Assembly (NCBI GenBank): GCA_022036555.1
Contig: CM039120.1
Location: forward strand, 18,554,350-18,618,349
Reading direction: 5' to 3'
Length of the DNA stretch: 64,000 nt
Source: Microstegium vimineum
Lineage: Eukaryota > Streptophyta > Magnoliopsida > Poales > Poaceae
The translations under genes were made by a program, and so were the position numbers. Within the stretch, counting starts at the first letter, position 1; every line of letters begins with the position of its first letter. The notes beneath the pieces are model-generated. The model was not told the DNA's origin. It made no database searches and saw nothing but the letters and a program-made list of their open reading frames with translations. This document shows, in pieces, positions 1 through 10,151 of this stretch.

Positions 1-1886
1 CTCATCTTGCTTGTTGCGGAATACCCATTTGGTGCCTATCACATTGGTATTGGGCCTTTCCACCAACGTCCACACTTGATTCCTCTCGAAGTTGTTTAGC
101 TCTTCTTGCATTGCCATAATCCAATCTGGATCATCAAGTGCTTGTTCTACCTTCAAGGGTTCCAAGGAGGAAACAAACGAGTAATAATAACAAAAGTTTG
201 CTATATGAGAACGTGTTGTTACCTTCCAAGAATGTTGTCAACGGGGTGATCCCGTTGAATGGTTTGGCATAGTCTTGGGTGTTCAACACCTCCTTGATCT
301 TCAGCTGTACTAGCATTTTGTTCTTGTTCAAATATTGGATCTAAGTTTAGCCCTTGAGGTGATGGAGTGCTGGCTGGAAAGCCTGCTGCTGGTTCACTGG
401 GGGCGGCACTGCCGCCCTGCTAAACTGCAGCAAGTGTTTGCTGCTGTTGGTTGTTGAGTATGACAGCGGAATCTTGAGCAGCAACACTTTGAGGTTCCTC
501 ATGATCAGCATCTTCTTCTTCCGATGGCCTAATTTCTCCTATGTCCAAATCCTTGATTGCCTCACATGGTGGATCCTCCTTTCCTACAACACTTTGCATC
601 AACTTGCTGTACTTGAGAGCCATTAGATTCATCAAATGTCACATCTATTGTGATCTCAACCCTACCAACGGTTTGGTTGTAGACACGATAGGCATGCTCA
701 TTTGATCTATAACCAAGTAATATGCCAATATCAACTTTAGGTGCAAACTTAGAGGTTTTGGGTCTTTTGTTGAGAATGAACACTTTGCACCCAAAAACTC
801 TAAAGTAAGACACCTTTGGTTTGTTACCGGTTAGGAGTTCATATGAAGTCTTTTGAAGCTTCTTGTGTAGGTAGAGACGGTTGATAGCATGATAAGCGGT
901 GTTGATTGCTTCACACCAAAAGATGTCCGAAGTCTTGTATTCATCAAGCATTGTCCTTGCCATATCAATGAGAGTCCTATTCTTCCTCTCTACTACACCA
1001 TTTTGTTGAGGGGTGTAAGGAGCTGAAAACTTATGTTTGATGCCCTCATCATCAAGAAACTCTTCCACCATGGTGTTCTTGAACTCGGTCCAATTGTCAC
1101 TTCTCACTTTCTTGATTGGGAGACCAAATTCCATTTGAACCCTTCTCACAAAGGTTTTCACCTTGTCTTGTACCTGAGACTTATCATAAACAAAGAATAC
1201 CCAAGTGAAACGGGAATAATCATCAACAATTAATAATCCATATTTGTTACCCCCAATACTTATGTAGGCAACCGGTCCAAAGAGATCCATATGAATCAAC
1301 TCCAATGGTTGAATGGTGGTCATGATGCTCTTTGGTGGGTGAGGTACACCTACTTGCTTTCCGGCTTGGCAAGCTCCACATATCCTATCTTTCTCAAAAT
1401 GAACATTTGTTAGTCCAAGGATGTGTTCATTCTTTAGGAGTTTGGCCAAGTTCATCATCCCAACATGAGCTAGTCGGCGATGCCATAGCTAACCCATGCT
1501 AGATTTTGCCACTAAACAAGTCTCAAGCTTAGCCTTGCCTTTGTTGAAATCAATTAGGTAAAGCTTGGCCTTCAAACGACCCGTAAAGACAATAGAGGAA
1601 TCCTCCCTCTTAAGAACTTCCACACCCTTATCCGTAAAGAGACAATTGTAGCCAATCTCACAAAGTTGTGAAACACACAACAAATTGTAACTCAACGAAT
1701 CAACATGCAAAACATTAGAGATAGAATGATCAAGAGTTATAGCAACTTTACCAAGACCGATCACATCCCCCTTTGAGTTGTCCCCAAAGACAATGTTCTC
1801 ACTTGCATCGATTGAGGGGGTATATATGAGCTGCACATACTCCTTTCTCCGGTCATATGATTTGTACATCCACTATCAAGCACCCA
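1..1886 (-). pseudogene. Copia 1 pol: protease, GAG-pre-integrase, integrase, start of RT
   Basis: Read on minus, a protease motif LDSGCTNHMTG lies near 1840-1885. Next come a GAG-pre-integrase region (about 1490-1815) and an integrase core (562-1458). The integrase shows the first Asp in HMDLFGP, the second in a SDN(W)TEF context and Glu in VVERKNR. At 1-130 the typical Copia RT entry appears (IGTKWVFRNKQDE) and runs off the window. Breaks: a frame change near 1815-1825 at a C run, a stop near 1489 just before the LWHRRL motif, and stops between 560 and 330. The catalytic-site Gly of DNGTEF is Trp here, so the integrase was probably inactive even where the frame is open. Confidence 0.85.
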
Positions 1887-1923
1887 ACTTGATCCACCGG
1901 AGGAGTATGCCTACAAAACAACT

Positions 1924-4807
1924 TTAGTTCCTTGATTTAGGTCCCCAAAGATTCTTGGGACCTTGCATGTTAGTAACAAGAGTCTTAGGAACCCAAATGA
2001 AAGCATTAATGTAAATATTCTTTTCATTGCCAATGTGCTTGACAATCACTTCTCCCTTGCTGTTGTTCTTCAATTCAAAGCAAGATTTCAAACAGGAGCG
2101 AGATGCTTGAGCCTTTGATTGATATGAATATCTATTTGGGGTGGCCCAGATAGTTTCCTTTAGTTTCTGCACCTCATTCTTCACCTTATACACCTCTTTA
2201 GTGTGCTTGCTGTGAGCAGCAGAATCATAGGTGGCCTTCCCTTTTCTGCGGGGAGCGGCACTACCGCCCTTGGGTGGCTGTGCTGCTCGGGGTGAGGCTT
2301 GTGCCACTGACTGTGCAGGCCTCTCTGTACCTATTCTGCCATTGCTCACAAACTGAACACATTCAATTCCTTTGACAACCTTTCTTCCATTCTCTTTGCC
2401 TCCATGAGTGAGGCCAAGTCCATCTTTGATGAAAGGGTGTCTTCCATCCTTGAATTGTGGCTTCTTTGGTTGCTCAACTTTTCCACTTGCTGATTTCTTG
2501 TCATCATTATACTTTTCATTTAGCAAAGTATTGAGCCTAGCAATCTCCTTCTTCATGGCTTCCATATTAGCAAGGTTAGTGGAATAAGCATTTATATCAA
2601 TTTCAAAACATCTTCCACAACCTTGGCTAGTGGAGGGAATAGAGGTATCCTTTAAGGTAGAGGGCTGTGGGTTGCTCTCCCAAAGAAGGCTATATTGCAA
2701 CTCCATTTCTTTGTGCTTTTCATCCAAGACACAATACTTTTCATGCAATGAAATATTTTCCTTCTTAGAGAGAGCATGATCTCCTTGCTCTTTGGCCAAG
2801 GCCTTTTGCAAGGATTTCACCTCACTTCTCTCTTCCTTAAGAGCTTCCTTGTTGGCAATATACATTTTCTCAAGATCATCTAGGTCATTCTCTCTATTGT
2901 CCAACTCTACTTGGATTTCCTATAATTCCTCCTTAAGCTTAGATATTATTAGTGTGATCTTAGGATTTAGGTTCTTTATGATTTCATCCATTTCTTCATC
3001 ACTAGAACCTTCATCACAAGAGCTATCACTAATATCACTACTAGAAGCATCATGAGAGGGAGGTAGGGGTTTTTCTTTTGATTTTACCTTCTCACCCTTT
3101 GCCATAAGACAAATGTGAGGGGAGTAGTAGTCATCATCATCACTTATGTTGTTGAAGAGCTTCGGTGTAGAGGATGGCTCTTGAATAGCAATGGTAGCAA
3201 GCTTCTCATCCTCATCACTTTGGCTCTCTAGTGATGAATCCCACTCATGGCCGATGTGGGCTTCACCCACTTTCTTGAACCTTCTCTTGTTCTCAAACTT
3301 GCCATCTTGTCTTTCTTTCTTGCGGAATCCATCTTTCTTCTCATTTGAGCAATTAGCAATGAAATGCTCGGTGCTCCCACAATTGTAGCAAGTTCTCTTC
3401 TTCTTGCTAGGGAACCTTCTCTTCATAAACTTGTACCCATTTTGCTTCAAGCCCTTGTTGTACTTCTTGATGAAGAATGCCATGTCCTTTATCTCTTCAA
3501 AATCAGCCCCATCATCTTCATCATCACTTGAGGAGGAAGTGAAATCATCTTCTTGTTGCACTTCCTTCATTTTCTTGGGCTTGCTTGTAGATGCTTGCTT
3601 GCTGCCCTCTTTCTTGCTTGAGAAGCTCTTCTTGGTTGCCTTGCTTGACTTGAGAGCCACATCCTTGATCTTCATGCCATAAAGCTTTGATTGCAACTCT
3701 CCAAGCTTTCTTCTTTCATTTTCTTCCTCTCTTTGCATGTCAAAGGTCAACAATCTTCCAAGAACATCATTGGGAGTGAAGTGCTCAAACTTCTTCTTAT
3801 CTCTAATCAAGGTGGCCACAGTTTCATTCCTTGGTGAGTAAGATTCCAACATGATTTTCACCACCTTGTGATCATCAAGCTCCTCACAACCATATCCTCT
3901 AATCTTGCCAACTATGGTCATCAACCGATCAAACATCTCTTGTGCACCTTCACCATCCACAATCACAAACCTATTGAGCTTGGCCATCATCAAGTCAATC
4001 TTGGCCATTCTCACCTTATATAGACCTTCATGAGCTAGGTGTAGGGTGTCCCAAATTTGCTTGGCCACATCCACATTCATCACTCTATTGTACTCATTTC
4101 CATCCAACACACTAAGGAGGATGCTTGTAGCTTGAGCATTGAGATGAACAACAATCATCTCCTCATTTGTTGGCTCTTCAGGATCCTCCGGTGCCTGCAC
4201 ACCTTTCACAACAATCTCCCAAAGACCGGGGTGAAGACCAATAAGGTAAGCCTTCATCAAAGGCTTCCACTTAGTAAAGTTAGTCCCATCGAAATGAGGT
4301 AACTTGCCGGTGGGAACATTTACAAAAGACTTACGGTCACAGTTAGTCAAATAAGAATAATTGAAAGAGACGGCGGCATAATTCTTTTTTTTTGTTGCTT
4401 CTGCCATCTTCCTTCTCCTTCTTCTTCTTTCCACCCTTGGAGTCGTAGTAGGAAGCATCATCATCACCATCTTCCGAGCTACTTGATAGCTCACTATATG
4501 AAGCCTCCTTGGTCTTCTTTTCTTCCTTCTTCTTTCTTGTTGCCCTTCTCTTGGCTCTTTCTTCTCTCTTGAGTCTTCTCTCTTCTTTTCTTTCTTTCTT
4601 CTCTTCTTTTCTTTTCTCTTCTCTTTTCTTTTCTCTAAGTGTTCTTCTTTGTTTCTTTGCTTGTTGCTTGTCCACGTTGGTGGGGTTTACAGCGGGAAGT
4701 GAGGAGTAGCTTGAGTCGAATAAGTTGCTGCTACTCCCATCTTCCACTCTCACCTTGTCCGCTGTCCCAACACCTTGTGGCACCCCGGACCCTTGACCCA
4801 ATTCCAT
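1924..4807 (-). pseudogene. Copia 1 gag (DUF4219/UBN2-type, zinc knuckle)
   Basis: The gag start is taken at 4807 (MELGQGSG), 35 bp inside the PBS. The N-terminal part is a highly charged Lys/Glu/Arg coiled-coil-like stretch. The frame then switches near 4384-4392, where the plus strand has a run of nine T. The frame open from 4494 to 2920 holds the UBN2-like gag core, with LPHFDGTNFTKWK near its start and a CCHC knuckle CYNCGSTEHFIANC near 3350-3390. An acidic Ser/Asp linker follows. A stop at 2920 separates a last coiled-coil section (2904-1924). The family packages element RNA in virus-like particles; this copy is broken at least twice. Confidence 0.8.
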
Positions 4808-4841
4808 ACTTCACGTAGTGAAGCGTATACGAAGTATCCAA

Positions 4842-4853
4842 GCTCTGATACCA
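4842..4853 (-). other. Primer binding site of Copia 1
   Basis: On minus this reads TGGTATCAGAGC, the usual complement of the 3' end of initiator tRNA-Met used by grass Copia elements. It starts two bases inside the LTR edge at 4856. Confidence 0.85.
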
Positions 4854-4855
4854 CT

Positions 4856-5200
4856 TGTAGGATCTTAGGAATGGTAAATAGCCTAGAGGGGGGGGTGAAT
4901 AGGCCTATCAAAAATCACTTCAAACAAACGTGTCGGTGTCTAAAATGGAGGGGTGTAGATGGCCAACGAGTAAATTTCTAAGCGTGTCGGAGATCGGATG
5001 GTTACGCCCGGAGAACACAAGATTTATATTGGTTCGGGCATGAACGCCCTACCTCCAGTTTGCTGCTAAGTCGTGTTACCGAGCGTGGAGAGCTCGTAGA
5101 GGGGAGCTACAAGCTTTGGTGAGAGAGGGAATCCGGTTCCCAGGTCTCGTGCGTATGAGGTTCGAGGTTCGTCGTGAGAGCTCACGTAGATGCGAGTATG
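4856..5200 (-). repeat. Copia 1 5' LTR, start only; right limit unresolved
   Basis: The LTR edge is at 4856 (plus strand TGTAGGATCTTAGG), directly beside the PBS. An eight-G run followed by GTGAATAGG at about 4889-4905 is typical of SIRE/Maximus LTR ends. GGTTCGGGCATGAACGCCC at about 5033-5051 is also common in these LTRs. No matching second LTR lies in the window, so the outer TG...CA end and target duplication cannot be fixed. The LTR may run well past 5200. Confidence 0.6.
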
Positions 5201-6333
5201 TGTTCAGAGTGTCCAGTGCGGGATTGGGGGTCCATTCTCCCCCTTTATACATAGGGAGAGATGGAGGAGTACAGTAGAGAGAGAGAGAGAGAGGAAACGT
5301 GGGCCTGGCATGGGTTGTTGACTTGGGGAACACTCCTGGCTCATGTTTGCCTTCCTTCTTGGAGAAGGCTGCGCCTGTTGGCACGCCGTCCAGGTCCTGT
5401 TCTTCCTTGGTACAACTGTAGCCACGTGCCTTGTACTTGGTGGTGCCCCTGTTGCCATATTTGGGCATGGGCAGAGGTTGGCAGAACAGGGACTGGCACC
5501 CTCTGCGTTTCGTCAGACAAGATCGAGTACACCCTGATCCTTGTTCCGATGTTCTTCGGAAGGATGGGGAGAGTCAATCAGCGGTCCGGTCGGTACTGGA
5601 GCGTGTCCCACAGGGATTCTATAGAGGTAGGCATGGCGTTCCATGCCTTTGACCCCCATTCCTGAGGACGATCCGGTACTGTGGACCTTTTGACTATGGG
5701 TTAAAGTGCACAGTGGGTCGGAGGAGCCTCCGAGGGTGGGTGATGTCACGGATGACGTCGCCTTAGCTCGGACGAGGCGGAAGAACCCCCGAGGATAGAT
5801 GGCATCATGGATGACGCCATCCCTGTTCGGACGGGATGGAAGATCCTTCGAGGGTGTGTTGTTGCCTTAGCCAGTTTTGGGGTGGTCGTTGCTCCGGCTC
5901 GGGCGAGGCGGAGAAGCGCCTGAGGGTGGGTGACATCACGGGTGACGTTACCCTAGCTCGTACGGGACGAAAGATCCTCCGAGGGGGTTCCATTGCCCTT
6001 TCAGTTTGGTTAAGGCGATGAATTCCCGGGAGTGATGACGTCGCCCTGGCTCGGGCGAGGCGAAGGAGCTCCCGGGGATGATTTTTGTTTTTGCGGAGTG
6101 TGAAGTTGGGGTACTCTATTCTCAGGTATCCGACAGTAGCCTACGATGTAGTAATGGACTACACCGGAGGCTTCCGAGAGTGCTTGCAGTGTTTAGTTAA
6201 GTCTTTTTGGATTCCGGTGGGTGCGCACGAGCGCACCTGCCATGTGTAGCCCCCGAGGCCTTAGGAGAAAGATTTTTTCTCCTAAGGGCTTATTCGGTCG
6301 AGCCTACAATGTTTGGCCCTTCGCCCCTCTCAA
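5200..6333. repeat. GC-rich degenerate repeat region, LTR-like
   Basis: No supportable gene. From about 5730 to 6080 a degenerate unit recurs, built on GTGACGTCGCC, GCTCGGGCGAGGCGGA and CCCGAGG phrases (five or so imperfect copies). Open frames here are GC-driven and overlap on both strands. This resembles U3 repeat arrays of large grass LTRs, but ownership (Copia 1 LTR or a separate solo LTR) was not resolved. Confidence 0.4.
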
Positions 6334-7151
6334 GAGGTGAGGAGCGAAAGAGGACTGCCTCGCTCATACGGAGTCAGAGCTTCGCTTGCACGCCAGCCCT
6401 GCCAGGGCCGTACTGTTGTACTTGGGCTGACGCGCTCTAAAGTGGCGAATCGGGACTACGATGTGCTGTCTTTCGGTCGAAGCGTCTGCCTGACAAGTTG
6501 ATGTCGGGCCTGTATTGGCCTGGTCTGACATCGCCTCTCTTGACCCCAAAGTAGGTGCACCGTGCTCTCCCGTTTGAGGGTGCTGTGAATGCAGCGCCCC
6601 TGTGTGGTCAAATTTTCGAATGTCTCACCCTGAGCCTGCCGTCTGCCTGGCTCTTTATGGCTCTGCGACGCCCACTCTGAAACAGACACTGTCGCTCAGT
6701 GTGGTTTAACTGGGGAGGCGGAGCGCTGTGGCTTCATGGGTTGAGGTGAGGAGCGAAAGAGGACTGCCCTGCTCGTACAGAGTCAGAGCTTCGCTTGCAC
6801 GCCAGCCCTGCCAGGGCCGTACTGTTGTACTTGGGCTGACGCGCTCTAAAGTGGCGAATCGGGACTGCGATGTGCTGTCTTTCGGTCGAAGCGTCTGCCT
6901 AACCAGTCGATGTCGGGCCTGTATCGGCCTGGTCTGACAGCGCCTCTCTTGACCCAAAAGTAGGTGCACCGTGCTCTCCCGTTTGAGGGTGCTGTGAATG
7001 CAGCGCCCCTGTGTGGTCAAATTTTTGAATGACTCACCCTGAGCCTGCCGTCTGCCTGGCTCTTTATGGCTCTGCGGCGCCCACTCTGAAACGGACACTG
7101 TTGCTCAGTGTGGTTTAACTGGGGAGGCGGAGCGCTGTGGCTTCATGGGTT
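6334..7151. repeat. Two tandem copies of a 409-bp unit
   Basis: The unit begins GAGGTGAGGAGCGAAAGAGG at 6334 and again at 6743, ending with GGCTTCATGGGTT in both. The copies differ at only a few positions, so the duplication is younger than its surroundings. Frames that look protein-like are duplicated along with it and have no recognisable domain. Confidence 0.8.
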
Positions 7152-8478
7152 TGCCATTGCGTGAGTGCCCTGGCAGGCTATAAATAGGGGCTGCCATCCA
7201 CGGGATGAAACATACAATCCCACAGCATGGTTTGCCCTTCCTTCTTCCTCCGAGGCCTCGTCGGAGATACCCTTGAGCCGTCCTAGCAAGCGGCCCTTTG
7301 AGAGTACACCGAACTCAGGGGAAATTCTGCGTTAGGGGTGCAGGCGTCCCGTTTCGCCCAGTGGCAGAACTCAACAGAAGCTCTCGCGAGGTGCGCATAG
7401 CTCCGCTGATTCTGACCACTAGTTGGCGAAGGGTTGTTACCACCCCGTGCACGAATCGCTTCTGCGGGGCGGGAGGCGTAGGATCCATCCCTTTTCCGGA
7501 ATGACCCTTGCGCTCTGCCTCGGGGGAGTGGTGGCGTGCTATCCCTCTCCAGAGGGCAGCCAAGGATGTGTCCACTAGGAAAACCATGGCAGTTCGCCTG
7601 CATGGCCCCAAGAGTCGGCTTATCCTTGGCTGTTGGTTGATGGCTATGTCGTCGTCGGCGAGATCGGCGAACTCGGGGCTGCCAATGTATGATGGGCCTG
7701 GAGTCGCTCGCCGGCGGCGTTCTTGATCACAGAGCAGTTGGGGTGACTTAGCTGTAAAGTGCCCAACTACCTCCGGAGGAGGGACACGGCCCGGGGCTTC
7801 CTAAAGACGAGGCAGCTGTTGTTCTCCCACAGCTGCAGCACGCTCTGTCAGGGTGACCCACGGGACGTGGCACCGCCGTCCGACGCGGTTTTGTGCATTA
7901 GGCAGATGTTTCCCGAGCCTCGCGGCTGGGTTGCCTGACCTGGATACGCAGATGCGTCGGACAGTGGCTGCATGCTTAATATGGGTGCCATTATGGCACC
8001 CCTAGCTTTTGGCCTCTTGGCCCGGGATTTCCCTTCAGTCCATGTTGTAAACGTTTTCGTGTTTTTGGTGTCTGATGATTGGGATTAGCCCCTGTGGCTC
8101 TTAAAGAGCATGTAACTCCTGCAAGGATTAATATAAGCACATTTGTATATGGAATGAAAAGCGTTGGTGTGTTCACCTGTGTGGACCTCTAACGCATGAG
8201 GCTTGCCTCGTGGTGCGGGGCCAACCCCCGAGTCTTTACTCAATGTAAATAAAATCGTCTCGGGTCTATGTCGTCTTTTTGTTCGTTCCCCGCGCATCTC
8301 TCCACGAGAAGGGGGAATATGAGCCGAACCATGCTATCCTCGAGGCGGATGAACCATGGGTGCTCGTCAAGTTAATAGCGGGAAAATCTGAGTGGGGTGT
8401 TTGGTTCCCGTTCGCTAGGGTTCCGGTTCGTGGCCCATGTCGTGGCTCACCCCAAATCGGTTTCATCTAGTAGCCGAG
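7152..8478 (+). repeat. LTR-like promoter/terminator region, no gene
   Basis: A TATA box at 7179 is followed by a C/T-rich leader. A low-GC end at about 8125-8280 has AATAAAATC after a CCCCCGAGTC context. This layout fits the U3-R-U5 of a large LTR in plus orientation, perhaps a solo LTR. No flanking PBS or second copy was found, so this is a tentative reading. It ends where the palindromic LTR of the Ty3 element begins. Confidence 0.35.
7179..7186 (+). promoter_or_regulatory. TATA box (TATAAATA)
   Basis: GGCTATAAATAGGGG is a strong plant TATA context, lying just after the 409-bp tandem repeats. It probably drives the LTR-like unit, not a host gene, since no host ORF follows. Confidence 0.45.
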
Positions 8479-8938
8479 TGTGACAGAACCTTTTAAGAAA
8501 GGGCCCATTTGCCAGGATTAATAGTCCATCCGACTTAATCCCAAACAAATGATTCAATTCTTAATTAGTCCGTCAGGTGTCACCACTGTACAACGGGTCA
8601 TTCACCTCTTTCTGAACAGGATCTTCCTCATTACAAACATTGCAGAAGTAATACGATAATTTATATTACATCAAAGTAGCGGAAAATTTAAGTCATATTA
8701 CAAACCATAAGTTTTGAAACATAACTTAAGTTTTCCGCTACTTTGATGTAATATAAATTATCGTATTACTTCTGCAATGTTTGTAATGAGGAAGATCCTG
8801 TTCGGAAAGAGGTGAATGACCCGCTGTAAAGTGGTGACACCTGGCGGACTAATTAAGAATTGAATCATTTGTTTGGGATTAAGTCGGATGGACTATTAAT
8901 CCTGACAAGTGGGCCCTTTCTTAAAAGGTTCTGTCACA
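8479..8938 (+). repeat. Palindromic 5' LTR of the Ty3 element
   Basis: The segment starts TGTGACAGAACC and ends GGTTCTGTCACA, so it has LTR-type TG...CA ends. Its two halves are reverse complements across a centre at about 8708.5. The arms run roughly 8479-8696 and 8721-8938, with about eight mismatches over about 218 bp and a loop of about 24 nt. The right arm is a true LTR end because the PBS follows two bases later. A transcript through it would fold into a long hairpin. It is not clear from one copy whether the family LTR is naturally palindromic or whether this is an inverted duplication. Confidence 0.8.
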
Positions 8939-8940
8939 AT

Positions 8941-8952
8941 TGGTATCAAAGC
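8941..8952 (+). other. Primer binding site of the Ty3 element
   Basis: TGGTATCAAAGC differs at one position from the tRNA-Met type TGGTATCAGAGC and lies two bases after the LTR end. This fixes the plus orientation of the element. Confidence 0.8.
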
Positions 8953-9286
8953 TCTCCTTATTACAGATCTTGCAGTTGTAAAATCTTTTAAAAATGATTT
9001 GGATCTTAAAATAAAATTTGTTTTGAGTCCAAAAAAAACTTCTTTAACTTATCTCTTCTGTTGTTTAGATAATAGGAGAATATTTCTTAGGAATATCAAG
9101 CTGATGGTATGTAATATGGTTATATATATGCCCTATAAATATGTTATGTAAAATATTATCGTATTTGTAGGACGTATCATGCATCATATCATACAACTTG
9201 GGATGGGTTTTAAAATTTTGTTCTTAATCAATTAAAATCTATCATTTTAAACTTACTTATCTGCCTTTAAAATTCTTGTCTATAGG

Positions 9287-9967
9287 ATGGCCAGGACTAA
9301 GCGCATGGCTCGCAAGTCTTCCGGACCGCTGGGAGTCCCTCGCTATAGGCTGGCGTCACGTGGAGACAATGGTGAGAGCAGCCAGCAGGGTGCTAGTTGT
9401 TGTGGTCGTCACAAGTTGAAGATCGAGCACTTGAGGGCCGACCTGTGCTGGATGACGACCAACAGGGACGAGTTTGCTAGCAGCACCCACGACCTGGAGG
9501 ACAAGGTGGAGGAGCTAGAGGTTGAGTTGCAGCAGTGTCAGGATCAGCTGGCAGAGAAGGATGCACAGCTGGCAGAGAAGGAGACACAGCTAGCTAACAA
9601 GGCGACAGAGGTGACTCTCACTAAGGGCTTCATGTACGAGGCGACGAGAGAGAGGAATGAAGCCTGGGACCAAGAGTTTCTGTTGTCTGAGTTGTACCTC
9701 AATTTGGGGCACTATGTAGGTAACCTTGAGGTGTACAACAATGTGCTTTATGAGGAAGTGCATCACCTCACCAACCTACTGAACCCCGAGTTTCAGTAGC
9801 AAGCCATGGCAGAGGACCTGGGAGAGCTTGTGCAGGCAGACCTGTCCTTTGGGGACCAGTTCTTTGCACCCACTCCTGAGGCTCAGGGTGGAGTTGAGCC
9901 AGAGCCAGAGGTGGTCGTTGAGGATGAGCCAGAGGTGGAGGTTGTAGTCCTCAGCGACGACGAGTAG
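9287..9967 (+). pseudogene. Extra coiled-coil ORF between LTR and gag
   Basis: ATG at 9287 opens a frame of 227 codons that ends at TAG 9965-9967, with one in-frame TAG at 9797-9799 directly after a CAG codon. The N-terminus is basic (MARTKRMARKSS). Residues about 45-120 form a predicted coiled coil with a Leu/Glu/Gln heptad-like repeat (QLAEKDAQLAEKETQLANK). After the internal stop the frame continues into an acidic tail with repeated PEPEV-like steps ending LSDDE. It lies about 350 bp after the PBS and 185 bp before gag. Some grass Gypsy elements carry an ORF0 upstream of gag. No enzyme motif is visible and the function is unknown. Confidence 0.65.
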
Positions 9968-10151
9968 TTCATGTATCGCATAGCTAGCTAGTTCGAGTGC
10001 GAGTAGTGGATGTTGTAATATAATCTACCTTTATCGCTTTTAGAACTCTTTAGTTTCCAGCACTTTCATGTTATGATGGTCATGCAATATATGTTGTGCA
10101 CTTGGGCTCTTTTATGCTTGTGTTTCAATAAAAGTATGTTTGTGAAAACAG

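Larger units (their letters stand above)
1..5200 (-). mobile_element. Copia retrotransposon 1 (SIRE/Maximus type), partial
   Basis: This is a minus-strand LTR retrotransposon. Reading leftwards from the LTR at 4856, the order is primer binding site, gag with a CCHC knuckle, protease, integrase and the start of reverse transcriptase, which is the Copia order. The reverse transcriptase, RNase H and 3' LTR lie beyond the window start. The lysine/glutamate-rich gag and the LTR phrases (a G-run followed by GGTGAATAG, and GGTTCGGGC further in) resemble Opie/Ji/Maximus elements of grasses. Coding frames are broken in several places, so it is not autonomous. The right limit of the LTR was not found, so the end coordinate is approximate. 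Confidence 0.85.

Noticed and set aside
4379..4392. A programmed frameshift in Copia 1 gag
   Set aside because: A single decayed copy with other stops makes simple slippage in a homopolymer far more likely.
5076..5993. Overlapping open frames on both strands (130, 134, 78 aa and others)
   Set aside because: They overlap in all phases in GC-rich LTR-like repeats, lack domains and have no gene structure.
6207..7603. Frames of 60-130 aa on both strands in the 409-bp repeat region
   Set aside because: They are duplicated with the DNA repeat and show no homology or start context.
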